DNA of 42,316 nucleotides from Calidithermus roseus (GCF_003574095.1 NZ_QWLA01000026.1:1-42316), one strand, 5' to 3'. Shown: positions 1 to 7,451, counted from the first letter of the stretch. Numbers and translations: made by a program. The notes: generated from the letters alone by a model not told the origin.

Positions 1-172
1 CTTCCTGGTGGGCCTGATGGTCGCGGTGGTGGCGGGGGCGGTGATTGGGCTGGCCCTGCGCGAGCGCAAGGTGCCCTTCGTGCCCTACCTGGCCCTGGGC
101 GGGCTGGTGGCCTTCTTCTTCGGGCAGGACCTGATCAACTGGTACCTGAGCTATCTGGGCGTGGGTCCGTAG
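1..172 (+). CDS. pilD: Prepilin peptidase, C-terminal fragment (cut by window edge)
   Basis: Only the last 56 codons are present; the reading frame enters from outside the window and stops with TAG at 170-172. The peptide has two hydrophobic stretches and the segment KVPFVPYLALGGLVAFFFG followed by a WYL motif, which is the usual last transmembrane region of type IV prepilin leader peptidases (PilD family; membrane aspartyl proteases that cleave and N-methylate prepilins). The catalytic aspartates lie upstream of the window and cannot be checked, so the call rests on the C-terminal signature alone. Confidence 0.7.
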   Translation, partial: FLVGLMVAVVAGAVIGLALRERKVPFVPYLALGGLVAFFFGQDLINWYLSYLGVGP

Positions 173-242
173 CCTTCTTGTCTGCGAGGAAGAAGATGAC
201 CCAGAGCGATATCGCCCTTCGACGCCTGCACAACCAGCACGT

Positions 243-332
243 CGCCCGGCCCCGGCACGCGCAGGTTGCTGGCATACCCAGGCCCGTCCGGCCATGCGGA
301 GGGCGCCCGGCCCCGGCACGCGCAGGTTGCTG
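243..332. repeat. Direct repeat, two exact 29-bp copies
   Basis: The 29 bp beginning CGCCCGGCCCCGGCACGCGC occur at 243-271 and again at 304-332, 61 bp apart and without mismatch. The repeats lie in the gene-free stretch after the prepilin peptidase. They look like debris of a local duplication; no further copies were noticed in the window. Confidence 0.8.
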
Positions 333-360
333 AGGTGTCCGCTGGTGGGGGGCGGGCACC

Positions 361-504
361 TGGAAGCGCAGGCTCGAGAGGAAGGCCCTCACCCTCAGGC
401 TCGAGCTGTTTGGAGACCCAGGCGAAGAGCAGCGGGCGTGGATCACAGACGCCGCTGAGCGCTACGGCCGCTTCCTGGACCTGCCGGTGATCGTGGAGGG
501 GTGA
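361..504 (+). pseudogene. C-terminal remnant of an unidentified protein
   Basis: Frame 361-504 encodes about 47 residues with ordinary protein character (around LELFGDPGEEQRAWITDAAE, ending DLPVIVEG) and ends with TGA at 502-504. No start codon or ribosome binding site precedes it in frame: a stop lies at 331-333, inside the second copy of the 29-bp repeat. It therefore looks like the tail of a gene whose 5' part was lost. The helix after the strand faintly recalls the end of OsmC-like proteins, but this is too weak for a name. Confidence 0.35.
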
Positions 505-547
505 GGCTCCGGGACTTACGCCCCAATCACCTGAGGCCTGGGGGTTT

Positions 548-553
548 TAGGCT
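548..553 (+). promoter_or_regulatory. -10 element of a probable leaderless transcript
   Basis: TAGGCT is followed after exactly 7 nt by the GTG at 561. TANNNT placed this close to the start codon is the arrangement of leaderless genes in Deinococcota. No convincing -35 box or Shine-Dalgarno sequence is visible. Confidence 0.45.
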
Positions 554-560
554 TTAGGGC

Positions 561-1493
561 GTGGACCTCTACACCCTCTTCCTCCGCCGCGCCAGCGTGC
601 GCAAGTTCAAGCCCGAGCCCCTGCGGGAGGGGGACCTCGACAAACTCCTCCTGGCCGCCCAGCGAGCGCCCACCGATGCCACCGCGCAGATGTACAGCCT
701 GCTGCGCGTGACCGATCCCGCCTTGCGGGCCGAGCTGGCCCGGCTCTCCAACAACCCCCACATCCAGGTAGCCGCCGAGTTCTTCCTGGTCTTGGCCGAT
801 GTGCACCGGCTGCGCCGCCTGGTCGAATGCCGGGGTGGAGCCTGGGGCTACTGGCCCCGCACGGCGGCCCACTTCGCCATTGTCGATGCGGTGCTGGCCG
901 GCAGCGCGCTGGCGATAATGGCCGAGAGCCTGGGCTACGGGATCTGCTGGATCGGGGGGGTTCTGGAGTGCATCGAGCAGATCGGCGAGCTGTGCGCCCT
1001 GCCCGCCGGGGTTTTCCCGGTAGCCGGGTTGTGTGTGGGTGTTCCCGAGGAGATTCCTGCACCCCGGCCCCGCCTTAGTCGCGCCCTGGTCGTTCACGAG
1101 AACCGCTACCGCGAGCCCGAGCCCGCCGAGTTGGAGCAGGCCTACGAGGACATGCGTCCTATCACGCGTAGCGGCGACTGGTATAAGGTGCTCGAGCGCT
1201 ACTTCACTCGAGGCGGGATCATGGAACAGCGCGAGCCAGCCTACCAGCGCTTCACCGCCCGGCAGGGCTTCGACCCCGACCTGCCCCCAGGCTCCGACGC
1301 CCCTTCCCTGGGGGGGCTGATCGAGCAGGCCCTCGAACGGGGCTGGCGTGCGGTGCTGTTTCGGGAGGGGGTCTGTTGGCTCGAGCGCGAGGTAGAGGCC
1401 AGCCGGGGGGAGGGCCGGCCCGGCGTAGCGCTGAGTGAGGCCCTGGCTTTGGCAGAAAAACCATTCTGGCCGCCCTTGCCCAGAGATACGTAA
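561..1493 (+). CDS. Nitroreductase family flavin oxidoreductase
   Basis: This 310-residue protein starts like FMN-dependent NAD(P)H nitroreductases (LFLRRASVRKFKPEPL, then AAQRAPTDATAQMYSLLRV). The N-terminal Arg-Ser-Val-Arg motif contributes to the FMN phosphate site, and the middle segment IMAESLGYGICWIGGV is the conserved second half of the fold. After about residue 200 the protein carries a roughly 100-residue C-terminal extension with GDWYKVLERYF, which matches the end seen in NfsA/NfrA-like enzymes, plus extra sequence. It would reduce quinones, nitro compounds or flavins in the cytoplasm; the substrate cannot be read from sequence. GTG at 561 is preferred because of the -10 box seven bases upstream. 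The diguanylate cyclase-like gene follows directly. Confidence 0.85.
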   Translation: MDLYTLFLRRASVRKFKPEPLREGDLDKLLLAAQRAPTDATAQMYSLLRVTDPALRAELARLSNNPHIQVAAEFFLVLADVHRLRRLVECRGGAWGYWPRTAAHFAIVDAVLAGSALAIMAESLGYGICWIGGVLECIEQIGELCALPAGVFPVAGLCVGVPEEIPAPRPRLSRALVVHENRYREPEPAELEQAYEDMRPITRSGDWYKVLERYFTRGGIMEQREPAYQRFTARQGFDPDLPPGSDAPSLGGLIEQALERGWRAVLFREGVCWLEREVEASRGEGRPGVALSEALALAEKPFWPPLPRDT

Positions 1494-1500
1494 GGGGGAT

Positions 1501-2472
1501 ATGCTTGATGTAATAAGAATGAATTCGCTCGAGTCCCCTCAGCAAAGGGCGTGCCGCGCGTACTGGCTCATCGCGGCACTGGCGATAGGGCCTGCCCTGT
1601 TGATCCACCCCTTTTTCGGGCGCTGGCCCGAGTTTTTGCTCGATGGGGTCTATGTCGTGGCTACCTTTGCCGGCTGGCGGCTCGCCCCTCGCTTCACCCC
1701 CAAATTGGTGATCACCCTTCACCTCGTCCTGAGCTTTCTGCTGGTGGTCTGGTACATCGCGCAGCCCCAGAGTCTGCCCAGCCGCTTCAGCTTCCAGGAG
1801 GAGGCTTACGTAGCCCTGCTGGCCCCAACCGTGATGGGATTGTCGACGGTGTGGGGAACGTGGGGCTTTGCCGTGGCGGTGCCATTGAGCCTCTCCAGGC
1901 TGCAAAACCCCACCCTGCCCGAGCAACTCAGCGCAGGTTACGTGCTGGTGTTCGTCGCCTTGCTGGGCTTGGTGACCCACTACGGCCTGCGCCGCCTCGA
2001 GGAGGCCCACGAAAACCTGGCCAACGCGGCCTTGCAGGACCCCTTGACTCAGCTGGGCAACCGGCGGGTGCTCGAGGCCGACTTCGTGCGCCTGCAAGCC
2101 CTGGCCAAGCGGGCCGGGGTGCCGCTGCTGTTGACGCTGTGGGACCTCGACGACCTCAAGAGCGTCAACGACGACCAGGGTCACGCCGCCGGCGACGCCT
2201 ACATCCGCGACTTCACCCAGGCCCTCCGGCTCAACGTGCGCGAGGGCGACGGGCTCTACCGGCTGGGCGGCGACGAGTTCTGTGGCCTGCACTTAGGCCT
2301 CTCCGAGGGCAGCTCGGTGAGCCTGCGGGTGCGGGCGGTGTTTCCAAACGTCTCGGTGGGCTGGAGCGAGGCTCTGGGCACCCTCGACGAGACCCTGGCC
2401 CAGGCCGACCGACACCTCTACGCCGAGAAGGCCAGCAAGCGACCGATCAAGCTGCCCAAGCTGCCCTCGTAA
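1501..2472 (+). CDS. Membrane-anchored GGDEF diguanylate cyclase
   Basis: The 323-residue protein has five or six hydrophobic helices in the first 170 residues (for example LVITLHLVLSFLLVVWYIA) and a C-terminal GGDEF domain beginning DPLTQLGNRR. The active-site motif RLGGDEFCG is intact, as is the metal-binding DLDDLKSVND segment, so cyclic di-GMP synthesis is expected. No EAL domain is present and an RxxD inhibitory site five residues before GGDEF is not obvious. The start is uncertain: ATG 1501 lies only 2 nt after AAGGGGG, and ATG 1519 is a later in-frame choice. It follows the nitroreductase gene by 7 bp and may be cotranscribed. The 5TM-type sensor is unnamed, so the signal is unknown. 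Confidence 0.87.
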   Translation: MLDVIRMNSLESPQQRACRAYWLIAALAIGPALLIHPFFGRWPEFLLDGVYVVATFAGWRLAPRFTPKLVITLHLVLSFLLVVWYIAQPQSLPSRFSFQEEAYVALLAPTVMGLSTVWGTWGFAVAVPLSLSRLQNPTLPEQLSAGYVLVFVALLGLVTHYGLRRLEEAHENLANAALQDPLTQLGNRRVLEADFVRLQALAKRAGVPLLLTLWDLDDLKSVNDDQGHAAGDAYIRDFTQALRLNVREGDGLYRLGGDEFCGLHLGLSEGSSVSLRVRAVFPNVSVGWSEALGTLDETLAQADRHLYAEKASKRPIKLPKLPS

Positions 2473-2485
2473 TGGGGCCGGAGGG

Positions 2486-2507
2486 CGTTCTTCAAACGTT
2501 CACAATC
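2486..2507 (+). promoter_or_regulatory. 11-bp direct repeat upstream of the secreted-protein gene (possible OmpR-type binding site)
   Basis: CGTTCTTCAAA is followed directly by CGTTCACAATC, so CGTTC recurs with an 11-bp period (2486 and 2497). OmpR/PhoB-type regulators bind tandem sites of this spacing. A TAGCCT -10-like hexamer lies at 2536-2541 without a recognisable -35, as expected for an activated promoter; the repeat would sit around -62 to -42. Confidence 0.4.
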
Positions 2508-2552
2508 CTTCCCCAGTCGCTTCACTTCCCCAGACTAGCCTGAAGGCAGCCC

Positions 2553-2574
2553 TGGGGAGCGTGCTTCCCAGGTG
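2553..2574 (+). other. Hairpin in the 5' leader of the secreted-protein gene
   Basis: CCTGGGGAGC and GCTTCCCAGG pair around a short GT centre, immediately before the AAAGGAG ribosome binding site of the gene at 2589. It could limit ribosome access; this is inference. Confidence 0.35.
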
Positions 2575-2588
2575 AAAGGAGAACCTCG

Positions 2589-3059
2589 ATGAACACGAAG
2601 AAACTCCTCATTGGTGCAGCCTTGTTGAGCCTGGGGCTCTCGCTGGCCCAGACCCCGCAGCAACCGGCCCAGCCTAACCGTCCCGCGCCGGGTCTCAACC
2701 GCATGATGGACATGCGCGGGGGGAGCCTGCTGTGGACGGCGGCGCAGTTCCTGGGGGTGATGCCCCACGAGCTGGCCCTGCTGAGCAACGGGCAGAAGAC
2801 CATCGCCGACGTAGCCCGCGATCTCGGAGCCGACGTGGCCAGGCTCGAGGCCGCCCTGACCCAGGCCCGCAACCAGGCGATCGACCAGGCCGTGCAAAAC
2901 CAACTGCTCACCGCCGAGCAGGCTGCGACCTACAAGAAGGCTACGCCCACCGTCGTCAAGGCCTTCTTGGCCTACAAGCTCGACGCCAGCAGCCTCGGCC
3001 CCGGACGTGGAGGGTTTGGAGCTTGGGGACGGGGCTTTGGCCCCGGTGGACGGCGCTGA
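2589..3059 (+). CDS. Small secreted protein with Gly/Arg/Phe-rich tail
   Basis: The 156-residue product begins with a clear signal peptide (MNTKKLLIGAALLSLGLSLA, cleavage after AQ likely). A Pro/Gln-rich spacer follows, then a helical segment (KTIADVARDLGADVARLEAA; QAIDQAVQNQLLTAEQA) resembling the repeated helical units of small extracytoplasmic proteins that read TIADIA...VDKAV...GKLTxxQA. The C-terminus is GRGGFGAWGRGFGPGGRR. Its ribosome binding site AAAGGAG is well placed. It precedes an OmpR/kinase pair by 60 bp and an 11-bp direct repeat lies in its promoter, so it may be the target or the periplasmic partner of that system. No enzymatic motif is visible; function unknown. Confidence 0.7.
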   Translation: MNTKKLLIGAALLSLGLSLAQTPQQPAQPNRPAPGLNRMMDMRGGSLLWTAAQFLGVMPHELALLSNGQKTIADVARDLGADVARLEAALTQARNQAIDQAVQNQLLTAEQAATYKKATPTVVKAFLAYKLDASSLGPGRGGFGAWGRGFGPGGRR

Positions 3060-3075
3060 GTCTGCGAGTTTCAGG

Positions 3076-3107
3076 GCTCAGGGACAACCGGAGGGTTGTC
3101 CCTGAGC
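3076..3107. terminator. Perfect 14-bp hairpin between secreted-protein gene and response regulator
   Basis: GCTCAGGGACAACC (3076-3089) and its exact complement (3094-3107) enclose a GGAG tetraloop. It lies 17 bp after the stop of the secreted-protein gene and just before the response-regulator promoter. No T-run follows, so it may be a Rho-independent terminator of the T-less kind, or an operator. The right arm overlaps the candidate -35 (TTGTCC, 3096-3101). Confidence 0.55.
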
Positions 3108-3123
3108 TGTAGGGGCCTAGAAT
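3096..3123 (+). promoter_or_regulatory. Promoter of the response regulator gene, probably leaderless
   Basis: TTGTCC at 3096-3101 and TAGAAT at 3118-3123 are separated by 16 bp. GTG 3131 begins 8 nt after the -10 element's last base, so transcription would start on or next to the start codon. Confidence 0.5.
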
Positions 3124-3130
3124 GGGCGCA

Positions 3131-3808
3131 GTGGCCGGTGGACTCATCCTGATCGTCGAGGACGAGGCCCGCATCGCCGAGGTGCTCGAGCGCTTCCTGC
3201 GGGCGGAGGGCTTTCGCACCGAGCGGGCCGCCGATGGGCGGCGGGCGCTGGAGCTGTGGCGGGCAGCCCGGCCCGATCTGGTGCTTCTGGACCTGATGAT
3301 TCCCCCGCCGGATGGCCTGGAGGTCCTGCGCACCATCCGCCTCGAGGCCCAGACCCCGGTGATCGTGCTCACCGCCCGCGTCGAGGAGATCGACCGGCTG
3401 CTGGGGTTGGAGCTGGGGGCCGACGACTACGTGACCAAGCCCTACAGCCCCCGCGAGGTGGTGGCGCGGGTCAAGGCGGTGCTGCGGCGGGTCAACGGGC
3501 GAATGGGGGCCCCGCAGCGCTACCGGGTGGGGGATCTCGAGCTCGACCTCGAGGCCTTCCAGGCCCGCTGCCGGGGCCAGGCCCTGGCCCTCACCGCCAC
3601 CCAGTTTCGCCTGCTGCACGCCTTCATGGCCCATCCTGGCAAGGCCTTCAGCCGCAGCGAGCTGCTCGACGTCTTCGGTGAGGAAGCCCCCGACGAGCGC
3701 ACCATCGACGCGCACATCAAGAACCTGCGGGCCCGGCTGGGTGATTGCGGAAGCCTGATCCAGACCGTGCGCGGGGTGGGTTACCGGCTGGCCGGGGAGA
3801 AGGCGTGA
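3131..3808 (+). CDS. OmpR-family response regulator
   Basis: Receiver domain at residues 1-115 (LILIVEDEARIAEVLERFL; phosphoacceptor Asp54 in VLLDLMIP; conserved Thr in VIVLTAR; Lys in YVTKPYSPREV), then an OmpR/PhoB winged helix (LTATQFRLLHAFMAHPGKAF, DERTIDAHIKNLRARLG, VRGVGYRL). It should bind DNA after phosphorylation by the kinase encoded next, with which it overlaps by 4 bp. ATG 3122 in the same frame is the conventional alternative start; GTG 3131 is preferred because a TAGAAT -10 box covers the ATG and ends 7 nt before the GTG. The small secreted protein upstream is a plausible target. Confidence 0.9.
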   Translation: MAGGLILIVEDEARIAEVLERFLRAEGFRTERAADGRRALELWRAARPDLVLLDLMIPPPDGLEVLRTIRLEAQTPVIVLTARVEEIDRLLGLELGADDYVTKPYSPREVVARVKAVLRRVNGRMGAPQRYRVGDLELDLEAFQARCRGQALALTATQFRLLHAFMAHPGKAFSRSELLDVFGEEAPDERTIDAHIKNLRARLGDCGSLIQTVRGVGYRLAGEKA

Positions 3809-4914
3809 AGCTCACCACTCGCCTGGTCCTCTCTTTTGCCCTGGTCGCGCTGTTCGCAGCGGGGCTGGGGGCTTTTCTGGCGATCCGGGCTGCCCAGACC
3901 GACGTGCGGCGCTTTTTCCGCGATCAGTTCGGCGAGCAGGTCATGCCCCCAACCCCTGGCTGGCCGGGGCGGCGTTTTGGCCCTCCGCCGCTGCGCGAGC
4001 GTGAGCAACTGCTGGCCCGCTTGCGCGACTCACAGCTTCAGGCGGCGTTTTTCGCCGTGCTGGTGGGCCTGCTGGCCGGGGGCTACCTGGCCTACCGCTC
4101 GGTGACCCCTATCCGCCACCTCACCCACGTGACCCGCCGCTATGCCCGGGGAGAGCGCGAAATACGCGTCCAGGTGAGGGGTTCCGACGAGATCGCCGAG
4201 CTGGGGGCCTCCTTCAACCAGCTTGCCGACCAGCTCGCCGCCGAGGAAGCTCAGAAGCAGCGCATGGTGGCCGACATCGCCCACGAACTGCGCACCCCGC
4301 TCACCGTCCTGCGGGGCGAACTCGAGGCCCTCCAGGCGGGCCTGATGGAACCCAGCCCCGCGAACCTGGGGCGCCTGATCGAGGAGGTGGACCTGCTGAC
4401 CCATCTGGTGCAGGATTTGCGCCTGCTGACCCAGGCCGACTCGGGAGGCCTGAGCCTCAAGCTGAGCGAACTCGAGCTCTCCAGCCTGGCCCGAGAGGTC
4501 CTGGCTGCCTTCCAGGCCCGGGCCGAGGCCAAGGGGGTGAGGCTGGAGTTCAGCGGAGCCGAGCTCTCCCTCACCGCTGACCGCGAGCGCTTGCTGCAGG
4601 TGCTCTACAACCTCCTCGACAACGCCCTGCGCCACACCCCGCAGGGGGGAGTGGTGCGGCTCGAGGTACGCGCTGAGGGTTCCTGGGGCCTGCTGCGCGT
4701 GAGCGACAGCGGTCCCGGCATTTCCCCGGAGGATTTGCCCCACATCTTCGAGCGCTTTTACCGCGCCGACCGATCCCGTACCCGCGAGACGGGCGGCTCA
4801 GGGCTGGGGCTGGCCATCGCCAAGGCCCTGGTCGAGGCCCACGGCGGACAAATCAGCGCCGGCAATGGCCCTGGGGGCGGGGCGGTGTTCGAGGTGCGGC
4901 TGAGGGCTACTTGA
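3805..4914 (+). CDS. Sensor histidine kinase
   Basis: A 369-residue membrane kinase. It begins with a transmembrane helix (LVLSFALVALFAAGLGAFLA), a short periplasmic loop of about 60 residues rich in Arg, Pro and Gly (RRFGPPPLRERE), a second helix, a HAMP region, then the dimerisation/phosphoacceptor motif ADIAHELRTPLT with His160. The ATPase part has the N box (LYNLLDNALRHTP), G1 (VSDSGPGIS), F (FERFYRAD) and G2 (GGSGLGLAI) boxes. GTG 3805 overlaps the regulator's stop (GTGA), so the two are translationally coupled. The very small sensor loop suggests detection of membrane stress, a metal or a small ligand. Its RRFGPPP stretch recalls the tail of the secreted protein upstream. Confidence 0.92.
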   Translation: MKLTTRLVLSFALVALFAAGLGAFLAIRAAQTDVRRFFRDQFGEQVMPPTPGWPGRRFGPPPLREREQLLARLRDSQLQAAFFAVLVGLLAGGYLAYRSVTPIRHLTHVTRRYARGEREIRVQVRGSDEIAELGASFNQLADQLAAEEAQKQRMVADIAHELRTPLTVLRGELEALQAGLMEPSPANLGRLIEEVDLLTHLVQDLRLLTQADSGGLSLKLSELELSSLAREVLAAFQARAEAKGVRLEFSGAELSLTADRERLLQVLYNLLDNALRHTPQGGVVRLEVRAEGSWGLLRVSDSGPGISPEDLPHIFERFYRADRSRTRETGGSGLGLAIAKALVEAHGGQISAGNGPGGGAVFEVRLRAT

Positions 4915-5374
4915 GCTCGAGCTTCTTGCGTAGCTCGAGCACCTGGGCCTGGCTGAGCTTGGTGGCGCGCTTGGCCTTGACCTCCGCGGCGTTGAACAGC
5001 TTGAAGTCCTTGGGCAGGGCCTTGTCGTTGCCCCACTGGGTGGAGATGTGGTTGAGCACGCCCGCGAGCTGCTCGTCGGTGAGCTGGGCGAAGGGGGGCA
5101 TGGCCCCGCTGTACTTCTGCCCCTTCACGCTGATCTCCCCGGCGAGGCCGTAAAGCAGCACGTTGATCAGGTACTCGCGCCCGCCCTTAGCCGCCAGGAC
5201 TTGGGGGACATGGCCGGCCAGGGGAGGGAACACGCCAGGGATGCCGGTCCCGTTGGTCTGGTGGCAGCCCTGGCATTGCTGGTAAACATTGCTGGTTTGC
5301 GGGCTGGGCTGCGCACTCACCACTACAGCGGCAATTCCTGCGGTCACAAGGGCGAAGATGCTGCTTTTTTTCAT
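4907..5374 (-). CDS. Periplasmic cytochrome c, class I
   Basis: A 155-residue exported protein. The signal peptide is MKKSSIFALVTAGIAAVVVSA; the single heme site is CQGCH (Cys34, Cys37, His38), followed by GTGIPGVFPPLAGH. The likely sixth heme ligand is the Met in GAMPPFAQLTDEQLAGVLNH, the classic position in small class I cytochromes. It would carry electrons between periplasmic or membrane oxidoreductases and a terminal oxidase. ATG 5374 is chosen because GAGGTGAT stands just upstream and a longer in-frame extension would put non-signal sequence before the signal peptide. Its end overlaps the kinase gene's end by 8 bp in convergent orientation. The C-terminal 50 residues are Lys-rich. Confidence 0.88.
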   Translation of the reverse strand: MKKSSIFALVTAGIAAVVVSAQPSPQTSNVYQQCQGCHQTNGTGIPGVFPPLAGHVPQVLAAKGGREYLINVLLYGLAGEISVKGQKYSGAMPPFAQLTDEQLAGVLNHISTQWGNDKALPKDFKLFNAAEVKAKRATKLSQAQVLELRKKLELK

Positions 5375-5466
5375 GGAATCACCTCGAGCGGGCAGGATTG
5401 CTGCCCTGCTCCAAAAGTCTACGCCAGGAAGCTGCGTTTTAGGATGCCAGCTTATCCAGGGTGATC

Positions 5467-5946
5467 TCACAGCGGCTTCCAGAAGCCCTCGTGAACCTGG
5501 ATGGCCTCATCCTCGAGGGCCGGACCCCACACCTCGACAGGGCGCTGCCCACGGGCGAAGACCTCGCGGCAGGGCAGGTCCAGGGTGGGGTTGGCCGGGT
5601 CGTCGCCGGTGAGGGTACGCAGACGGGCCTCGCTCAGGGCATACACCACCCGCCGGACATTGCCCCAGTAGATGGCCCCCGAACACATCGCGCAGGGCTC
5701 GGTGCTGGTGTAGAGCGTGCAGGTGGCCAGGAAGTGGGGGTCGTAGCACCTGGAGGCCAGGCGCATGAGGTTGAGCTCGGCGTGACCCGTGCAGTCGCGC
5801 TCGGTTTCCACGGTGTTTTCGGCCTCGAGCACGACCCTCCCCTGCGCATCCACCAGCAGAGCGCCGAAGGGATGGTTGCCGTTGGCCCTGGCCCGCCGGG
5901 CGACCTCGAGGGCCTGCCGCAGGAATTCCAGATCGGTGGGGTTCAT
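5467..5946 (-). CDS. Nucleoside/guanine deaminase (CDA superfamily)
   Basis: 159 residues with both zinc motifs of the cytidine/deoxycytidylate deaminase superfamily: TGHAELNLMR (zinc His and proton-shuttle Glu) and STEPCAMCSGAIYWG (two zinc Cys). The start NPTDLEFLRQALEVARRARA and HPFGALLVD are typical of the guanine deaminase/nucleoside deaminase branch rather than TadA, which normally also carries a longer Arg/Lys-rich tail. It would hydrolyse an amino group from a purine base or nucleoside in the cytoplasm. ATG 5946 is the first start after the hairpin island; upstream in-frame sequence is repeat DNA. Confidence 0.85.
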   Translation of the reverse strand: MNPTDLEFLRQALEVARRARANGNHPFGALLVDAQGRVVLEAENTVETERDCTGHAELNLMRLASRCYDPHFLATCTLYTSTEPCAMCSGAIYWGNVRRVVYALSEARLRTLTGDDPANPTLDLPCREVFARGQRPVEVWGPALEDEAIQVHEGFWKPL

Positions 5947-5966
5947 CGGAATGGGGTCTGGGAGGT

Positions 5967-6016
5967 AACCTCGAAACCATGCGTCCGGCCCCGGACGCAT
6001 TCTTCGGTTTCGTAGC
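5967..6016. repeat. Composite hairpin repeat, copy 1 of type A
   Basis: 50 bp, identical to 13963-14012 but for one base. The outer stem is CGAAACC (5972-5978)/GGTTTCG (6006-6012); the inner stem ATGCGTCCGG/CCGGACGCAT abuts the outer one on the left; TCTTC (6001-6005) bulges on the right only. Confidence 0.85.
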
Positions 6017-6304
6017 CCCCTGGTGTACGGGCAAGGCCCGTCCCGACAGGGGATCGTCCCCAAGCCGCCTGCGCCACGCCAAGGCGCGGCGTGCGGCGAT
6101 ACCCACTCACCTCCTTTACGGTAAGCTGTGCCTTGGGAGCATTGCTCCCGTGAACCTTGTCAGTTGGAGTATGGGGTTCCTGGCACGACACGGCCTTGCC
6201 AGGGTAAAACTCCAAGGGCTCGCTCCGAACGCACTCCCTAGGGGAGATGGCTTTAGATGGAGCATATGCAATGCCCTGCGTGCACGGGCTTTGCCCGTCC
6301 CGCA

Positions 6305-6351
6305 GGGGACTCGCAGACATGCCGCCGGGTGCGGCGGCATGCTCGTCTGCG
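6305..6351. repeat. Composite hairpin repeat, copy 1 of type B
   Basis: Outer stem CGCAGAC (6312-6318)/GTCTGCG (6345-6351); inner stem ATGCCGCC/GGCGGCAT; 3'-side bulge GCTC (6341-6344). A second copy lies at 33973-34018 and differs only around the loop. Confidence 0.85.
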
Positions 6352-6546
6352 TGGGGATCGTCGCCCGAAGAGCAGGCTCGACGGGCGTGGGCCGCGAGGG
6401 AAGCGGCATGGCCGCTGGGCGCTGTGCGCCTGACCTGTGTAAACCGGCCCGGATTCTGAGGGTGTCTTCTCTGCATCGTCTCTCCTCGGAAAGCCCTAAC
6501 TAGAACGCGTTAGGGTGGTTTACGGAGCCAGGATAGCGCTTTGGGG

Positions 6547-7347
6547 CTATCGCTGGCACTCGGGGCAGAAGTGCGTGCCCCGCCCCCCCACCACGATCCG
6601 GGCGATCTGGCCCGTGCAACCGGGGGTGTTGCAGGGCAGGCCGGCGCGGTCGTAGGCGTTGTGCTCGAGCTGGAAGTAGCCGGGCCGCCCGTCGGGCTGC
6701 TGGTAGCTGGCGTCGGAGAGGGTCGAACCCCCGGCGCTGACCGCGCGGGCCATGACCTCCCGGATGGCGGCGTAGAGCCGCTCGACGGCTTCGGGCTCGA
6801 GGCTGCTGGCGGGTCGCTCGGGGTGAATGCGGCTCAGCCACAGCGACTCGTCGGCGTAGATGTTGCCCACCCCGGCCACCGCTTCCTGCCCCAGCAGCAC
6901 CTCCTTGATCTTGCGCTGGGTGCGGGAGAGGGCCCGCCGGAAGCGCTCTAGCTCGAAGTCCTCGGAAAGCGGCTCGGGGCCCATGCGGCGCAGCAGGCCG
7001 ATCTCGCGGTAGTCGCCGGCCTCGACCACCCACCACCTGCCGAAGCGGCGGGGATCGACGTAGTAGAGGTGGCCCTCGCCCAGGTGGAGGGTGAGGCGGG
7101 TGTGACGGTGGGGCGCGAAGCGAAACCCCCCCGTCATGCCCAGGTGGATGACAGCCTCGAGCCCGCCTTCCAGCCCCAGCAGGATGAACTTGCCCCGCCG
7201 GTGGCTGGAGAGCACCTTGCGGCCTTCAGCCAGCTCCGTGCGGCGGTAGCGCTGTGGGTCGGCGTGCTCCAGCCGCAGGAGGGTGCGGCCCAGGAGGTGG
7301 GGCTCGAGGAGGCGGCGGGTGGTTTCGACTTCGGGCAGTTCGGGCAT
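6547..7347 (-). CDS. mutM: Formamidopyrimidine-DNA glycosylase
   Basis: 266 residues beginning MPELPEVETTRRLLEPHL, with the catalytic N-terminal Pro (after Met removal) and the adjacent Glu. The RRGKFILL segment holds the conserved active-site lysine, and the C-terminus carries the four-Cys zinc finger (CNTPGC ... FCPEC). The middle part GVGNIYADESLW belongs to the helix-two-turn-helix DNA-binding region. It excises 8-oxoguanine and ring-opened purines and cuts the abasic site by beta/delta elimination. Length and motifs are normal for the family and complete. Confidence 0.96.
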   Translation of the reverse strand: MPELPEVETTRRLLEPHLLGRTLLRLEHADPQRYRRTELAEGRKVLSSHRRGKFILLGLEGGLEAVIHLGMTGGFRFAPHRHTRLTLHLGEGHLYYVDPRRFGRWWVVEAGDYREIGLLRRMGPEPLSEDFELERFRRALSRTQRKIKEVLLGQEAVAGVGNIYADESLWLSRIHPERPASSLEPEAVERLYAAIREVMARAVSAGGSTLSDASYQQPDGRPGYFQLEHNAYDRAGLPCNTPGCTGQIARIVVGGRGTHFCPECQR

Positions 7348-7451
7348 AGGTGGTTGCGGGCTTCAGCATGCAAAAAACGCGTGCGCTAGACCGTGACCTG
7401 CTGCGCTATGGAGGGCTGAGGGCTCGTGGATGTCCCTTGGCCTGTCGCTTT

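Larger units (their letters stand above)
5947..6546. repeat. Gene-free island of composite hairpin repeats
   Basis: These 600 bp hold no credible gene. At least five nested hairpins are visible: 5972-6012, 6017-6052 (CCCCTG/CAGGGG around ACGGGC/GCCCGT), 6164-6215 (TTGGAGT/ACTCCAA around CCTGGCA/TGCCAGG), 6274-6307 (CCCTGCG/CGCAGGG around ACGGGC/GCCCGT) and 6312-6351. Two of them have near-identical copies elsewhere in the window (13968-14008 and 33979-34018). Confidence 0.75.

Noticed and set aside
361-504. OsmC protein
   Set aside because: Similarity is limited to a few residues and key cysteines are missing, so the fragment was left unnamed.
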